From NCBI RefSeq assembly GCF_945859685.1, contig NC_079148.1, positions 31,817,946-31,881,945 on the forward strand: a stretch of DNA of 64,000 bases, read 5' to 3'. The DNA comes from Eupeodes corollae. Lineage: Eukaryota; Arthropoda; Insecta; Diptera; Syrphidae. Shown here one piece after another: positions 47,573-61,500 of the stretch. The notes under the pieces are model-generated. The model saw only the letters and a program-made list of their open reading frames with translations, made no database searches and was not told the origin of the DNA. The translations under genes were made by a program, and so were the position numbers. Position 1 is the stretch's first letter; every line of letters begins with the position of its first letter.

Positions 47573-48505
47573 TTCCCATAGTTAGTTATTGTAGTCAATC
47601 TGATTTGTCGAATTGAAAATTTTGATATTTTTTCGACGTTAGGTCCTTAAAATCTAAATCAAAGGCTTCTAAAGATGTGTGTGTGTTGCATATCTCAAAA
47701 GAATCGACTTTAAATCCATTTTGTTTTTCAGATAATTACATGGAAATGAGTGTTCTTTTAAATTTTTTTTACTTTACCAATTTAAAAACTCACCCTGATA
47801 ACTTCCCATCCACTCTGTCGATTTGTCTTGCTTAAAACCTTTTATTAATGTTCATAACAATATTTCGTGCGAAATGAATAATTTTAAGTCAATATCTTTC
47901 TCTATTTTCCTAATATTTGAGTCAAAAACCATAATTTATCAATTTTTTATTGTTTGCAAAGAAATTAAGTAAAATATATCAACAAACAAAATTTACTGAA
48001 TGTCGAAAACAATATTTTCTATACGATTAAATTAGTTTGCAGCCTTTACGTTAATCTTTTAAACAAGTATTTGAGTCGAAAATCAATTTTTACCAACTTT
48101 TAGTTAAGTTTATTTTTTGGTTTTTATATTTTGTAAAATGACTTTCAATTCTCAAAAATGTCATTTTCCGTTACATAAAAATATATGAGATGTAAAATAA
48201 CGCTTTTTCGTAAAATATTGGACGTGCAATTTTTTTTGATTTATAATATTTATTGTTTTTCAAAATAATACTAGTTTTGTTAGTAAGCTATTTTGTGTCA
48301 ACCAAACTTTTAACATATTTTTTAAATTCCTTTAATAAAAAAACACCCACTCATTTTTTTTTAATTCCCTTTCTGATACTTTCAGGCAACTCCCTAATAG
48401 TTCTTGATTTAGATTCAAATTATCTTAGAACGACAAAAAAGTTAAAAAAAATTTAATTTGACAAATTGGACCGATTACAAAAAATTCGTATAGGAAGTTT
48501 AAAAT
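47573..48505. repeat. long-TIR AT-rich element, near-complete copy
   Basis: The left end (TTCCCATAGTTAGTTATTG, then GATTTGTCGAATTGAAAATT) pairs with the right end on the other strand (TTCCTATACGAATTTTTTG, then CAATTTGTCAAATTAAATTT), giving imperfect inverted repeats of about 65 bp. The interior holds GATAACTTCCCATCC, CTGTCGATTTGTCTTGCTT and subrepeats of the type GAGTCGAAAATCAATTTTTACC. No transposase is present, so it is non-autonomous if it was mobile. Confidence 0.6.
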
Positions 48506-49214
48506 AATTGCAGGCGTTAAAGAATATAGTAAAAAAAAAATACTAAAAATTGATAATAATTGCTTTTTGACTTGAATATTTCGACAACAATTTAAGATTT
48601 TGGCTTCAAAATTATTTAGTTGTCATTGTTTTCAATAATTTGTTTAATATTTAAAAAAATAAAATTGCCAGCTTTTTGGTAAAAAATTAAAGTTTACAAA
48701 CAATAGTAGACACAATTGGTAAAGACTAAAATATTTCTAATTTAAATAAAGATATTGGGTTCATACTTATCAAATTCAAAAAGGAGCTTTTGTATATAAA
48801 ATAAAAACATTCAAACAAATTGTATTCAAAATTTAAACTTATTTTATCATACGCACAAAAATTGTTTTTTTAACTTTTAGTTTTTTTAAGAGTAATTCAA
48901 TTGACAACAAACCACAAAAATCTACAAAACACGGATGGGAAACGAAAAGTATGGGTCGCATTCCAGTTTTTCTTTTATAATTTTAGATTTGTGCAGTAAA
49001 TTTAAATTTAAATTCAAAAAATTACCACAGAAGAAAAAAACTTTAACCTTTTTCGTTGATTTTTACTTCTACCCAATTTTACTTAGATAGAATTGTCTTG
49101 ATTTTTTTTTAACAAAAAGCAGCTTTTACGTTTAAAATGTCGTGAGAATAAAACGTAATACCTATAGGTTATTTTCTAAAAATAGAAAATAAGTAAAATT
49201 AGACCATATTTCAA

Positions 49215-50650
49215 AAATTTCTTTTTAACTTCCCATTGGAAGTTAGTGTAATGGGTCCGATTTGTCTAATTGGAAATTTTGAAATTTCTCGATGTTTCAA
49301 AGTTCCTAGAGTCAAAATAAAAGATTTTTAAAAAGATGTCTGTGCGTGCGTGTGTACATACTGCCGTGCTCTCAAGAAATTTGGGTGGGTGTTTTTTTTT
49401 ACCTTAGCAGTTTAAAAAAAAATGTTCCAACTTATTTTAACTTATAAGAAACATTGTTTTTAAAATTTGAAAAATTTCGATGACAAATCGTATTGAAAAA
49501 AGAGGCTGCGATGCGACCCACACTGATAACTTAACATCCCGTCTGTCGATTTGCCTTGCTTAAAAGTTTGTCTATATGTACTCGTATCAATTTTTACCTA
49601 ATTTGCGTACCATTTTTTGTAGATTTAATTTTTTATGAAAAAACGGACTGTTGGATTTTTATATAATAATTACTGAATATGGAAAACAATATTTTCTGTG
49701 AAATAAAATAAGTTTGAAGACAATATTTCAAATTTTTGAAAAGATATTTGAGTCGGAAATCAATTTTTACCAACTTTTGTTAATTTTTGCTAAGGTTTTT
49801 AATTTTTTGTACAAAAACTGTCAATACGATTTTTTTCAAAATTTTACTGAATATTAACAACAATAGTTTTTGAAAGTTAAAGTAGTTTAAAGTCAATATC
49901 TCAAAGTTTTGAAAAGGTATTTGAGTCGAAAATCAATTTTTACCAACTTTTATTAATATGTTTTAGGTTTTTAATTTTTTGTAAAAAAAACTGTCAATTC
50001 GATTTTTTCAATATTATTCTGATTTCAAAAACATTATTCTTTGTTGCACAAAATTGTTTTGGAGATGAAGTCATATTTTAGTCGTAAAATTTTGGAAACA
50101 ACAATTTTTTTTCAGTTTTTTTGATTTATAAAAAAACTGTAAACTATAAAATACATTTCTTTGATATGACTTTACAATATATTATATAAAATTTAATTCA
50201 AGTCTCTAGCATTTTTGGTTCGTAAGATATTTAGGGTTTAGCAAAATGTTCACCTTTTTTTCAAACTGCTATGGTAAAAAAAACACCCACGCAATTTTCT
50301 TGAAGGCCCTTTCACAGAAGATATTGTTTTAGTAGTTTTTTTTTATAAAAAATCCAACAGTCCGTCTTTTCATAAAAAAATAAAATCAACAAAAAAAAAA
50401 AGAACGCAAATTTTGTAAAAATTGATGTTCGGTTCTTGATATCTCTCAAATTAATTTCATTCGTCCAATTAAAAATTTGTTTTCGACTAAAAGTCTATTA
50501 AAAAAAAACAGATTTTCAAACTTAACTATTTCCTTATATGAAAAATGTTGTTGGTAATTCAACCCAACTCGAAAAACCTACAAACTTTTTAGCAAGACAA
50601 ATTGACAGACGGGATGGGAAGTTATCAGTGTGGGTCGCATCCCAGCCTTT
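49215..50650. repeat. long-TIR AT-rich element, rearranged palindromic copy
   Basis: It starts with the same left end (GGAAGTTAGTGTAATGGGTC near 49251). About 65 bp at 49505-49575 (GATGCGACCCACACTGATAA, CCCGTCTGTCGATTTG) recur inverted at 50580-50645. The inversion extends inward (ACGGACTGTTGGATTTTTAT at about 49650 versus the complement at about 50360). So two family copies face each other with their cores between. Confidence 0.6.
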
Positions 50651-51910
50651 TTTTAAATTATTGTTTTTTTTTTTACATAAATGTGCTGTGACTTAAAAAT
50701 TTAAGTAAAATTAAAAAAAAATATCAATTGATCAATTGTTACCAACAAAAATTAGATTTAAAACTTTGGGAAAAATTTCCGAGCCGAATCTCTGGAGAAC
50801 AGACAATTATAAACGAATATCGTGTGATTTCATTTTTAACACTATCAAGAACTGAAAAAGTAAGTATTTTTGTTTACAAAAATCAAAGCTTATTGGTAAA
50901 CATTGTTTTTGGATCTAAATTTGTTCGAAAAATACAGTACCTTCAATATTTTTGTTTAAATGCAATTACTGGTTTATGTTAGTAATTATATTAAAATTAT
51001 ATATTACAAAAAACTATTTCAACGATTTTTGAACACGTGCCTACATTTTCGTTTCCTTGAAAAATTTAATGGCTATCCGATTCTTAGTTTGATCATATCT
51101 ATCGACTTATGAGAAAAATCCTAAAAACCATAATCCACCCCAATGATAAGAGCTTAAACTTGAAAATAGTAGAAGTATTTAAGTTTTTGTATTCTTTGAT
51201 TGGAAACCTCGATTAAGATATTTTGTATGTTTCTTAAGTTTTTAAAGAAGTTAAATTTCCTGTCGCCATTTTTTTTAATAAAGAATTAAAAAAAACATTT
51301 AATAAGAAAAAAAAACATAAAAATTGTTTTAAAAAATGTTGCCTATAAGAAAATAAAAACAATTTCCCTGTAATATACGAGAACTTAAATTTCAATTTTA
51401 AAAAGTAACTCAATTTAGTTTCTCTAATTTGCACTTTAAGAACCAGAGCAATATAGGGCTCATCTAGCATGCATTCCCTTAACTTCATTCTGTCCTGGAG
51501 AAGGGAATCTTTCTAATTAATATTTTATATTATAACTTTTTATCTTTCTTTCTACATTATTGTTTCTGCCTTAGTATCAAATTTTGTTTGTTTAAATAAA
51601 AACAGATAAATACGCCTGCCTAAAGACGTATAGGCTATAGCTATATATATATGTATGTATATGTATTTATAAATTCATTCACTCTCATTCACAAAAACAA
51701 AACACAAACCCAAAAGAAATGAAAAGAATAAAATAGGAAAAAATCACAAAATCACACTGACACAGCAACACTTATATTAAGGGCAACTTCGCTCCTTGTC
51801 GTCGTCGTCGTATAGAACACAACAAACAGCAGCACAACAAAGGTGTACGTAATATATAACAGTATATTTTTAAAATAATATTGTGTTCCTAGCCTAAGTA
51901 CCATTCGGTA
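50651..51910 (-). other. downstream flank and probable 3' UTR of the DIP gene
   Basis: Directly after the DIP stop codon (51911) the minus strand continues through unique sequence to about 51500. I did not find a convincing minus-strand AATAAA, so the transcript end is unknown. Beyond about 51500 the sequence is AT-rich without features. Confidence 0.35.
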
Positions 51911-54900
51911 TTATAAATTCAAAAATCCCGCTATTAAACTAGGAACCATCGTCGCCAGCATTGTAAGCAACGCAGAAAGCCTTAGTCGCGATGAGCTCCT
52001 TGATGTCAACTCGTTATTGTCCATGGCGCCCCTCACCTCGGGCAGGCCATAAAATGTTGGTTTTCTTGTCGGTGTTCCAATGGAGTTGGCTCCACTCGAT
52101 CCAGCTCCTCCGGCGAAGTCCATTAGCCCGCCCCCAATGCCACCATTATTGTTACCACCACCACCGCCGCCACCAGTGCCACCACCATGATGATGTCGCG
52201 TGCTGTCCCCAGATGAGGGCTTATGTGTGGGCTTACCGTGTAAATACACATTGGGAGGTATATCACCATCTTCGAAATCCTCCGCCGATCCATAGAGGTC
52301 CTCGTCGTCTTCGTCATCCTCACCATCCCCGTCCAGATCCAAACCGCCATCGGCAGTCTGATATGTCACCTTTACCTGTTTCGGTTTAAGGATGTCATTT
52401 GTTTCGATGCCGTGTTTGTTGGAAGGATTTTTACGACTTGGTCCTGGGATTTCTGTATAACAGGAAACAAAACAAAAAAGCATACGTATAAATGAAAGGA
52501 TACGGATATAATTGAATGTGAGAGTTGAGAGTTTTTGGGAAGAGGGAGATCATGTTGTGTGTTATTCGCAGGTATTTTTATAGCCTGTCAATACGTGGCA
52601 CACGGATTATTTGCATAAAACAAAGGATTATCCTGATTCCTTTTTTTTTTGGATTAGGGATAGTCGTGCATAGAGGAAGTTGGGTTTTCGTTGGGACTTA
52701 CCATAGAGTCGTATACTGCTGTCAACTTCACCCAGAGAGTTTTTGGCTATGCAACGGTAGGAGCCGACATCTTCTTTCTGGAATTTTCGCACAATCATAG
52801 TCATTTTGGTTTCGTACATCGATTTGGAATGCTCTTGCACATGATATTTGGTTGAAGATACAATCATCTCACCTGTTGACAAAATTAGGGTTTAATTAAT
52901 GTGGGTTTATTTGAGGGGGCTTGAGTAAAATATTTTTTACAACAAATTGCCAAGATCTTAATTTGAAGAGTTTTATTTGCAAAGGAAATGGGAACATAAA
53001 GTATAGAGTTTCAAAAGCAAATTATTACAAGTATTCTAATATTCAAACAAAAAAGCATACTTCTGTGCGTTATGCTTTGTTCCTCCAAAGTCATTATAGA
53101 AAATAACATTACAAAAACCTAATATAATACTTGACGGATTCGAATCATGGATCAATTTTTATTCTTAAAATTATCAAGGATGGAAAATGTAACATATTTT
53201 GTTTGGGAATATGTTTTGTTTTTAAGGAACTTTATAAACCAGAATTATAGGAGCATTGACAGAAAAGGGTTAAAGAATAAGCTGTACTTATCGTTTTTTT
53301 GTTTTTTTAAAAAGCTAAATAAGTTTATATTGGCATCATTGTTTAAATTGACATTTTAGTAGATAGTTGATAGCTATGTCCATGTAGTTTTTTAAGTGGC
53401 ATAAATTTGAAACTTGGAACTTTACTTCGCTATCCTCTAGCTTCAGTTCATCGTACGAAAACTATCAAAAACATTGTGGCCTAAAAAATACTGATCAGGC
53501 AAGCTAGGTTCATCACTATTTACATTTTATATTGTAAAGCAATATAACTTGCTCCTTTTCCAATTTGACAAGTAACCCTTGTACAGAAAACATTAAATGG
53601 AGTTGTGCAGAAAATAAATGAATTATAGAAGAATAAAGTTCAGCTTCATGTAGAATAAAAAAACATGATTAGCAGTCATTTTGACAGAAGTAGACTTGAA
53701 TTGATAGTTAGGGAGATTTTCTTGACTTATTTTCTAGTCAACTTTCCATTAAAGTTGCCTAATTTGTATGTTGTCTGAACCTGCCTAATGTTCCCATTTT
53801 ACTTCGAAGATGAGTTTTTAATGAAATCGTATGAACATTATGTGATGGTGATTGTGATAGTAAAAGTCTGGCTCTCTTAATGGTTTTTTAAATTTGGATT
53901 AAATTAGTTTAAATATTTTTATAAATTGAAAAGAATCTTTTAATTTCATGGTTAAGGCAGAACTTTATTTTGATTTTATATTTTTGATAAGCTGCTACGT
54001 TTTTGAGTATAAAATATTTAACATTAGTCTAAATTTAGCACCTTCTAGAAAATTGAATTCATTTAAGCGAAACAATTTTTCTTGTTTCAGTTCATAAAAC
54101 AACACGAACATTTTTCTTCTTATAAAATTTTATGATTTTTGAAGGTTGGAGTCATAAGAAGATTTCAATAATTGATTGAAAAACACATATTTTATAAAGG
54201 TGTAAGAATGGGATGAAGTTAATAGTCCGATTCTTGGTTTTGAGGTTTGGGTGATAAATAAAATGAATCAATAGAAAAGTAAATCAGAATACATTTTTAT
54301 GGTATGCTGCACATTGATATATAATATATTTTGAAGGTTGTGCTTTTAAGATAATATCATTATAATGAAAGTGTGGAATGGTTGGTTGTTATCCTTTAGA
54401 GAGTTTCTAATAAAACGTCACATGTTCACGGAAGGATATTGTTTGATGGGATATTCTTGTTCTGTTTACTTAAATATCTTAAAGCAAAAAATCTAAATGT
54501 AAATCTTTGGTAGTATATTGATTTTGTTTTGTTTAGTCCTTAAAATAGTTATCATTGCTGTGGTTGTGTTTAATAATAATTTAAAAACATTTATGTAGAC
54601 ATTTTTTGATTGAATTTAAAACATAAATACAAAACAATTAATCTGTGCTCAAAAGGTAAAGGCACTTAAGTCGATTTAGGTAGTTTTAGCTTACTATGCA
54701 TTTTTATAAATTCTGTTCACAAACAATTTATACTTTTTACCCTCGTTGAGAAATATTTTAAATCAAGAAAGTTATGATTTTTTGTAAAACATTAATTTTG
54801 CAATAGGTAAAACAACTTAAGTAGAACATGATTCGTCTTATGTATCAATTTATTTTAATTGAAAGATAATAGGCAGAAATAATTTTTGTAAAATATATTA

Positions 54901-57134
54901 AATTGTGCCTATGTTCAATATTAATCAGAAAAGTAAAATAGCTTATATCAACTAAAGATATTTTACCACACAACTTTTTATTTCTAATTTATATTTCTAA
55001 TATTGTCTCAAGATGTTTTTCCATATTTGATAAAAATAAAAGCTCAATAATGGTTAAACCAACTTACGAACCTCTTTTGATACTAAGTAAATGAAGAACT
55101 GTAAAAGATGATTTTGTTAAAATATTCAAGTCAACAAAATATTAATAAAATATAATCAAAAGCCCTGATGTTCAAACAACAACTTCTCCTTAGCTGAAAC
55201 TATATGGGCGAACTAGTTGTCTCTGTAATATGTTATGACGTGTAACATTTTTGTGATATTAGAATCCTTTAACTTGTTTTTTTATTGGGATTTTTTTTAA
55301 GGTTTTAAACTATCTACAAACATAGTATAGTGTGTTGTGATTTTCAATCTGTGACCACTCTTTTCGAAGTTGGTCTTTTTGACAGCTGTCACCTGATTAA
55401 TGCTCAGTTTCGAGCTGGTAGTAGTTAAAATAAATTTTGTAATACTTGTCGTTACTCAACAAATGTGCCCTCATATAATTGAACTATGTTTACCTTCCTT
55501 ATATTTACACAAAACTATATTTCAAATTTACGAAATGTTACTGTAGTTATTCATTTATATTACATTTTGCAGGGATGTGATTTCATACCGGTTCGACCCG
55601 AAATTAAATTAATTTATGAATTTAGTTTCAGGTCGACCCGAAAATAGAGTTTAATCTGATACCATGTTTAGTGACGGTAGTAGTTTTGCAACGAATTTTT
55701 GTTTGAATTTTGGAATCCTAGTTGTTTTGTGAAACATATTTCCACAAAAATGTACAGTTATTCAATAAAAATCACTGATGTTCTTAAATTTAGATGAATG
55801 GGTAAGATTTAAATTAAAATTAAACTTGCTTGTTCTGACTGAACTTATAGTTTGGAAACGTACTCACGCAGATATTGTAAACTAAAAACTTAAGTGATAG
55901 AAAAGTCCTTACACAATATAGAACTTAAAATTAAAAATTTCTTAATAGTCCAACAAATAATTCAGCACTCTTTCAAATCAACTATTAAACCTCATATGGT
56001 AAACCTGTAGGTCTAAGTGACATTAAAACTAACCAAAATCTCCTCATAATTAATCCCATAAAAATCATCCACAAAAAGATAATATTATAGATAGGAATAT
56101 GTGCATACGTTGGCAATAATAGGTAAGTACATCTATATCTTCCTTAAATAAAACTCTTGTTTATCTATGTAGCTTGTACTAACAACTCGTGTGTCATCTA
56201 AGCCAAATACCAAACAACATGTTCATATTTATTTACGTGTCTTTTTAAGGTTAGATACACTCACAATACTCACTCTCACTACCCTCTATCACCTATACCT
56301 ACTTGAGCCATGGAAATCCATTTCTCTCAAATTCTAATCCCTAAAGGCTTTGGGGACTGGAATCTTTGTTTTTCAAACAGGAGATACTAAATACTCAAAG
56401 ATTATGCTGTGATCAAGTAGACATTCTGTTTTCTTCAATTGTGACATTACCAAACAAGAGTAGTTTGTTCCTCGTCCTTACCTGATGGATATAAAATACT
56501 CCTACCACTGAACGGTAGGCAACGACGAGGACAACAGCGACAAGGACACTAAAAGACCAGCCAGCCAGCCAGAGACCACCCTCTCTCGTCACTGATGGTC
56601 AAAGGTGTTTAATTCTTAAAGCACACATCGTCTATATAACTTTGTATATGCATATATGCAATAGGTTGTATGACACACACAAACTCCATCATCGGTCGTC
56701 CATTCCACTGGAATATAGTGCATGGCAAACAACAAGGATTCCTTAGAATTCATCACTCTCTATCGGACGTATATTGACGCCTCTGAATGATGTACCTACA
56801 TCATAGGGCAAAGGACACATCACATCATAGCAGCAATAGTAGCAAAAGCATCAGGCATAGGAACAGGACTAAAAACTATCGGAGACTACACTACTTATGG
56901 CCAGTACACATTGGCACACTGCGTTCGTTGTCGTGTTAAATGAAAGAGAACATACAATATCTACAAACAACGCAACACAATGACAAAAATAATGACTCTC
57001 TATTATAAACTTACCAGTATCCTTAATCCAGTAGTTAATTGATTTTGGTGAGGCCTCTACGTGACATTCGATCTGAACATCAGTGCCAAGCGGTGCCCCA
57101 ACTAATTGATTTGGTACTTGGATGACAGGATGAA
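51911..57134 (-). CDS. DIP-delta: DIP-family Ig cell-surface protein, last three coding exons (DIP-delta-like)
   Basis: The exons are 57134-57015, 52872-52702 and 52452-51911; earlier exons are outside the recognisable window. Splices are TTTTGCAG|TTC, ACTG|GTAAGT, CAACAG|GTG, TATG|GTAAGT and ATACAG|AAA, with joining phases that restore the frame (KDTGEMIV, IRLYEIPGP). The first two exons encode one Ig domain: VPNQLVGAPLGTDVQIEC (first Cys), INYW (core Trp) and EDVGSYRC (second Cys in the DxGxYxC motif). VPNQLVG and CIAKNSLGE are hallmarks of the third Ig domain of Dpr-interacting proteins. Exon 3 gives a stalk with an acidic run, a His/Gly-rich run and a hydrophobic tail (LSALLTMLATMVPSLIAG), fitting a GPI anchor signal. 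DIPs bind Dpr proteins in synaptic partner choice. The wording is closest to DIP-delta; the exact paralogue needs alignment. Confidence 0.85.
52873..57014 (-). other. intron of the DIP-family gene (4.1 kb)
   Basis: It lies between exons 57134-57015 and 52872-52702. It is AT-rich for most of its length. The part at 56150-57000 is less AT-rich, with a CCAGCCAGCCAGCCAG run near 56560. I found no transposon within it. At 55590-55640 a CGACCCGAAA word is directly repeated. Confidence 0.6.
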
Positions 57135-58261
57135 CTGCAAAACCATAAATCAAAAACTCTTTGCTTATAGATAGGTACATATGTATATGGATAGATTTTA
57201 TATATGTATATGTATTTAGAGAGAGAATGTAAGTGTATATGTATAAATATAAAAGTTTGCACATTGAATTTTCAAATAAAGATACATTCATAGACATAAA
57301 GATACATACATACTTATAGATTCACAGGAAATACCAGTAAGTTATAAAGGATGCAAAAAGATTAAAATTCAATGCAGTTTTCGACGACGAACAACGATGC
57401 CGGGCTTCAGCTTCAGCCTCAGACCAACCGCCATCAGCCTTTACTCATCCCAACCCCCATCAGCCACCCAACCGACTGAGGGTATATTGATGACGAGGAC
57501 GACAACTACTCGTATCAAAGAGGTCACAACCCATACATTCGGGTTTCTATGGTAATTGGAGATGCACACCGAAAAGGTAAGGACATTTGACCAGATGTCC
57601 TGTCCATAAGTATGAATGTATATGTGTACCTACGACATCAACAAATTTTCGTATACTTTTGCTATGGTTTGTTGGTGATGCTTCCAAAATTTTGGCACAT
57701 CTATGCTTCCTATACGACAATACGAGCATACACTTTGGTCCCTCTTGCGTTCATTTGATGTCATCGTTTATGGTTCATCAGAGAGCTTGAGCTTGGGCTT
57801 GGACTTGGTTTTACATATGCTTAGATTTTGAAAATTTCCTTAAAATGAGTATGCAAGTACGGAGAACTGAAGAACAATGCTGACCGACTTACCTTTTTCA
57901 TGCTGTCTGCATTAACTGTCTGTATTCATAATGAAAAACGCTTACAGCTGTAGCAGGGTTGGACTTGTAACGCTCATTTTTTTCTAAGTAAACTTCCTAT
58001 TCAACGCGATTGCAATTAGAGCAATAAGCTTTACCAGCACAGGACTATATTTTGTAGACGCCAAAAATGGTTAAAAAATGCAACTCTCCAAGAGAAAGAA
58101 TTATTTTTTCTTAATTTATGAAAATCATTATTTAGAGGAACTTTTTTCTAAAGCTATGAAAAATTTAACAATTGTAAAGTCTTGACATCGCGTTCATAAA
58201 CTTCTGGTATATTTTGTCTGTATTTCACATTTTAAAACAGAACTTTAAAAATAAAATACAT
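57135..58261 (-). other. upstream intron of the DIP gene, no exon recognised
   Basis: The acceptor at 57136-57135 shows that a further 5' exon exists, but no Ig-coding exon is visible here. The less AT-rich part (57400-57790) could be regulatory. Confidence 0.4.
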
Positions 58262-58525
58262 TGCGTTGCGCAACAGTCCGTTGACCTAGTGAATTTCAAC
58301 TTTCAACCACTCCTCTGAGTAATATTGTCAATGATAAAGGGGACCGACAGTTTTAAGCCGAACCCGAACGGCTAATTTTAGATAGATAGGACAAGAATTA
58401 CTTTTGTAGGGTTTGTCAGTTCCTTGCAAGAGGCAGTACCAGTGAAAAACAAACTAAATGGCACAGGCTTTGAATGGACCCGAGATCTATGGAATCTCAG
58501 CCCTACGGACTAACTATCACGACAC
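58262..58525 (-). mobile_element. SINE copy, near full-length, diverged
   Basis: The minus strand starts with a tRNA-like head (GTCGTGATAGTTAGTCCGTA, and a B-box-like GGGTCCATTC). It runs through the shared body (GAACTGACAAACCCTAC, CCGTTCGGGTTCGGC) and ends GGACTGTTGCGCAACG, a mutated version of the family tail. Confidence 0.65.
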
Positions 58526-61500
58526 TTATACTACTAAAAACAGAACTGCACGTTTTAAAATTGGCTTAAGTATTTTTATGGTGAAATTGGGTACGATTTT
58601 TAAAACTTTTAATGCAAAATGTGGTAAGGAGACAAAAATAATGATGAAGACAACTAAAATAATGGCTTAAGAGGTTGATTTTTTTCAAAATAAATTGAAC
58701 AATGGAATAAATACTTATTTTGACGTCTATTAATTTCATCCCATTCGCACTTGTAGTAGTAAATTTGGAAACGACGTTAAAAAATGAGACGTCAAAATGA
58801 GTCAATTTGAAAAAGTCCAATGTGACAGGATTGTAAAAGAATACAATCTTTTTTTAATGCAATCATTAATGACTTCAATGAAATTGCATACATTCAATGG
58901 CTTCACTTTAAGACCTCAAATTATGCAATCTCTTGTTCTAGTCCCATTTAACTTTTACCCCTGTTTTATGATAAAATATTAAAGAACGAAAAGAATCCAA
59001 AAAGAATGAGATTACAAAAGAATTCAAAGAACTCAAAGATTCTCAAAGATTGCATTCAATTGATTGCAGTGAAATGAATGAGCGGAAAAACTTAATGCCA
59101 TATTTTTGCTACTGGTGAATGGAGATTGTATACTTGGAAATCTGAAGTCTCAAAATGAAATCAATGATTTCAATAAATGATTTTAAAAGGACTGCATTAA
59201 TTTGAAGGTAATCTTGAAATTAGAGGATTAATAACACAGCCAAAGGCATATGTAAGTTTTTTTACTTTTCATTATTTTAGAAATTTGCAATTTAAAAAAA
59301 AAAAAACAAGACACAACGCAATTGAATAAAGAAAATCAGAATCACGCACTCCAAAGAAATCAAAATACTTCAACAAAGTATTATTCATTAAGTTTGAAAA
59401 AGTTTTTTATTTTTTTAAATTTATGAAATTTCGACATTTCCCATTTGTTCTCTTTTTGATTCTTAAATACTGTACATAATCTTGCAACAACAAAAAGTAA
59501 TAAATTATTTTATTTTAAACGTTTTCACAACAGAACTTTATTCTTGTCCAATGAATGCATTGCTAATACGTTTATGTAAGGCTTGAAAAAGCTTTAAGTG
59601 CGAGTCAATTTTTACATAAATATTAAAGAGTTGAAAAATTATATAAGTGTAAATAAGGCATTGTTCGACTAGAACGCCCTCTTGAAGTGTTTTTCATAAC
59701 TTTTTGCTAAGGTTTATTTAATTTTTTGACAATAGATACAAGTGCAACTCTATTTTCCTTGTGTTCAGTCAATACTTCTAAAAATACTCCGTAAAGAATT
59801 ACTTTCAGCCATGTGTTTTGAATTCATCAGCAAATCAAAAAGCTAAGAGCATACAAAACTGTAACTGTTTTGAACTTAATGAACTTAATTTCAAAAATGT
59901 ATAAAGTGCTTAAACCAACCCTGCTTAGCTCTTACCTTCATAAAGGTATACGAGTAATATACCTTAGATTCTAAATTTCGGTTAACAACTACTTAACGAA
60001 GTGGCACTCCATCTGAATGTTCATCTCTCTGGTTTGGAATATTTTTGCAGCTAAAAAAAAAATATTTTCTTCTCGGTCTCTGGCACTGTTGTGTGCAAAG
60101 GTATAAGCTCACGCGCCTGACAGTTGGTAGTAAATATTCTAACAGACGAAAGCAGACGGTAGTAGCGTCGGTGGCTGCAAGGTACGCAACACAACAACAA
60201 GATATTCAAAAAAGATAAAGTTGTTCGTTTACAATGACCTTTCGAGCGTGTTGTCTGCCTATCTGCATTTACTCTCGTGTTTAACATCCCAACTCCCAAA
60301 CTTCCCAACTTCCCAACTTCCCAACTTCCCAACACCTTCCATCCCTTTATATTTAGAAACTCACACACAATATGAGTGCAGACAAGCTTTTGGAAAAAGC
60401 ATAATAAAACCCTGGGATTGGAACATTTAATGAGTCCTTTTCTATTAGAGAGAATATAGACTGCAGTCCGACACTGTTGACCACCAAATACTGCTCAACT
60501 CTTCTCCTCTCCTCCGGTTCGGTTCGGCCAGGGCCAGTTCAAGTCCATCCTCAATGAATCCTGTATTGCTGACCACTAGACTCCGGCCTACAATGTAGCA
60601 TTAATGAAGGGAACTCTTGGTCAATGCTGGTCAGATGATGGGTTCATTGAAAATATTTCTTCCCTGAAAAACTCCATTCATATACTCGAACAGAGGCAGA
60701 GCGACAGAGGGTAGTTAATTCCTCCACAGATGCTCACCTCATGCATGCGGCTCCAGAATGTGTCCGCACAACGAGTTGGAAGTTCCTGTCTCTGTGTGAT
60801 GATGCGAAGTGTCCGATGGCATTCACTGAAGGTAGGAAGATACCCACCTATATATAAAGTTACTCCGACGGACGGACTTGTATAGTCCTTAGCTCTTTGG
60901 CAAAAAAGGAAGTGACAAGTGTGTGAAGAAATTTTCGACAGAACCATGCATAATGACTATGTGCGTTGTGTGCTGTGTGTTGTATATGTTTTAGGCCTGT
61001 TTCTATTTCTATTTCTATCCGTTGCGTTAGCTTGGAACTCTTATGTTGTGGCGATAATTTTAGAGTAAGGACTCGACTAAAACCACTCTTATCAGATTTC
61101 GACGTTGGAAATGTTTTTGTTTGCAAGTGTGTGATCCTGATGCTTCTACTATTCTATATATCCTTTAGACTACAGATTCGATATGGGCTAAACGTTGTAG
61201 GGTATTTTGGGTTCGTGTGTTCGATGTGTGGCCTTTAACTTTTGTGGAGTTGATTATAAATAGCAGTTTACAATCTTAAAAGGCGGATTTCAGGACAAGA
61301 ATTTAAACTCTCTGGATGGGTTTTTGGGAGTGGGTGTGTGTGTTGTAAGGGCGTTTTTATGTGAAAATTGAACGGATTTAATGACCAAAAATCAATAAAG
61401 GTATTTTTCCGAATGTGTAAGTTCTTTTTGTGACTATAGACAAAGTCAGAGCCGGTAACAAACGGATTAAGAACAATATACATATGCATGGAGATGAATC

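Noticed and set aside
52453..52483. ATG-started N-terminus MLFCFVSCYT ahead of the DIP last exon
   Set aside because: These residues come from the 249-bp intron. The acceptor ATACAG and phase show that the exon starts at 52452.
60678..60947. Possible upstream Ig exon of the DIP gene
   Set aside because: The minus-strand translation has Cys and His but lacks the Ig Trp and the DxGxYxC motif. Frames are interrupted.
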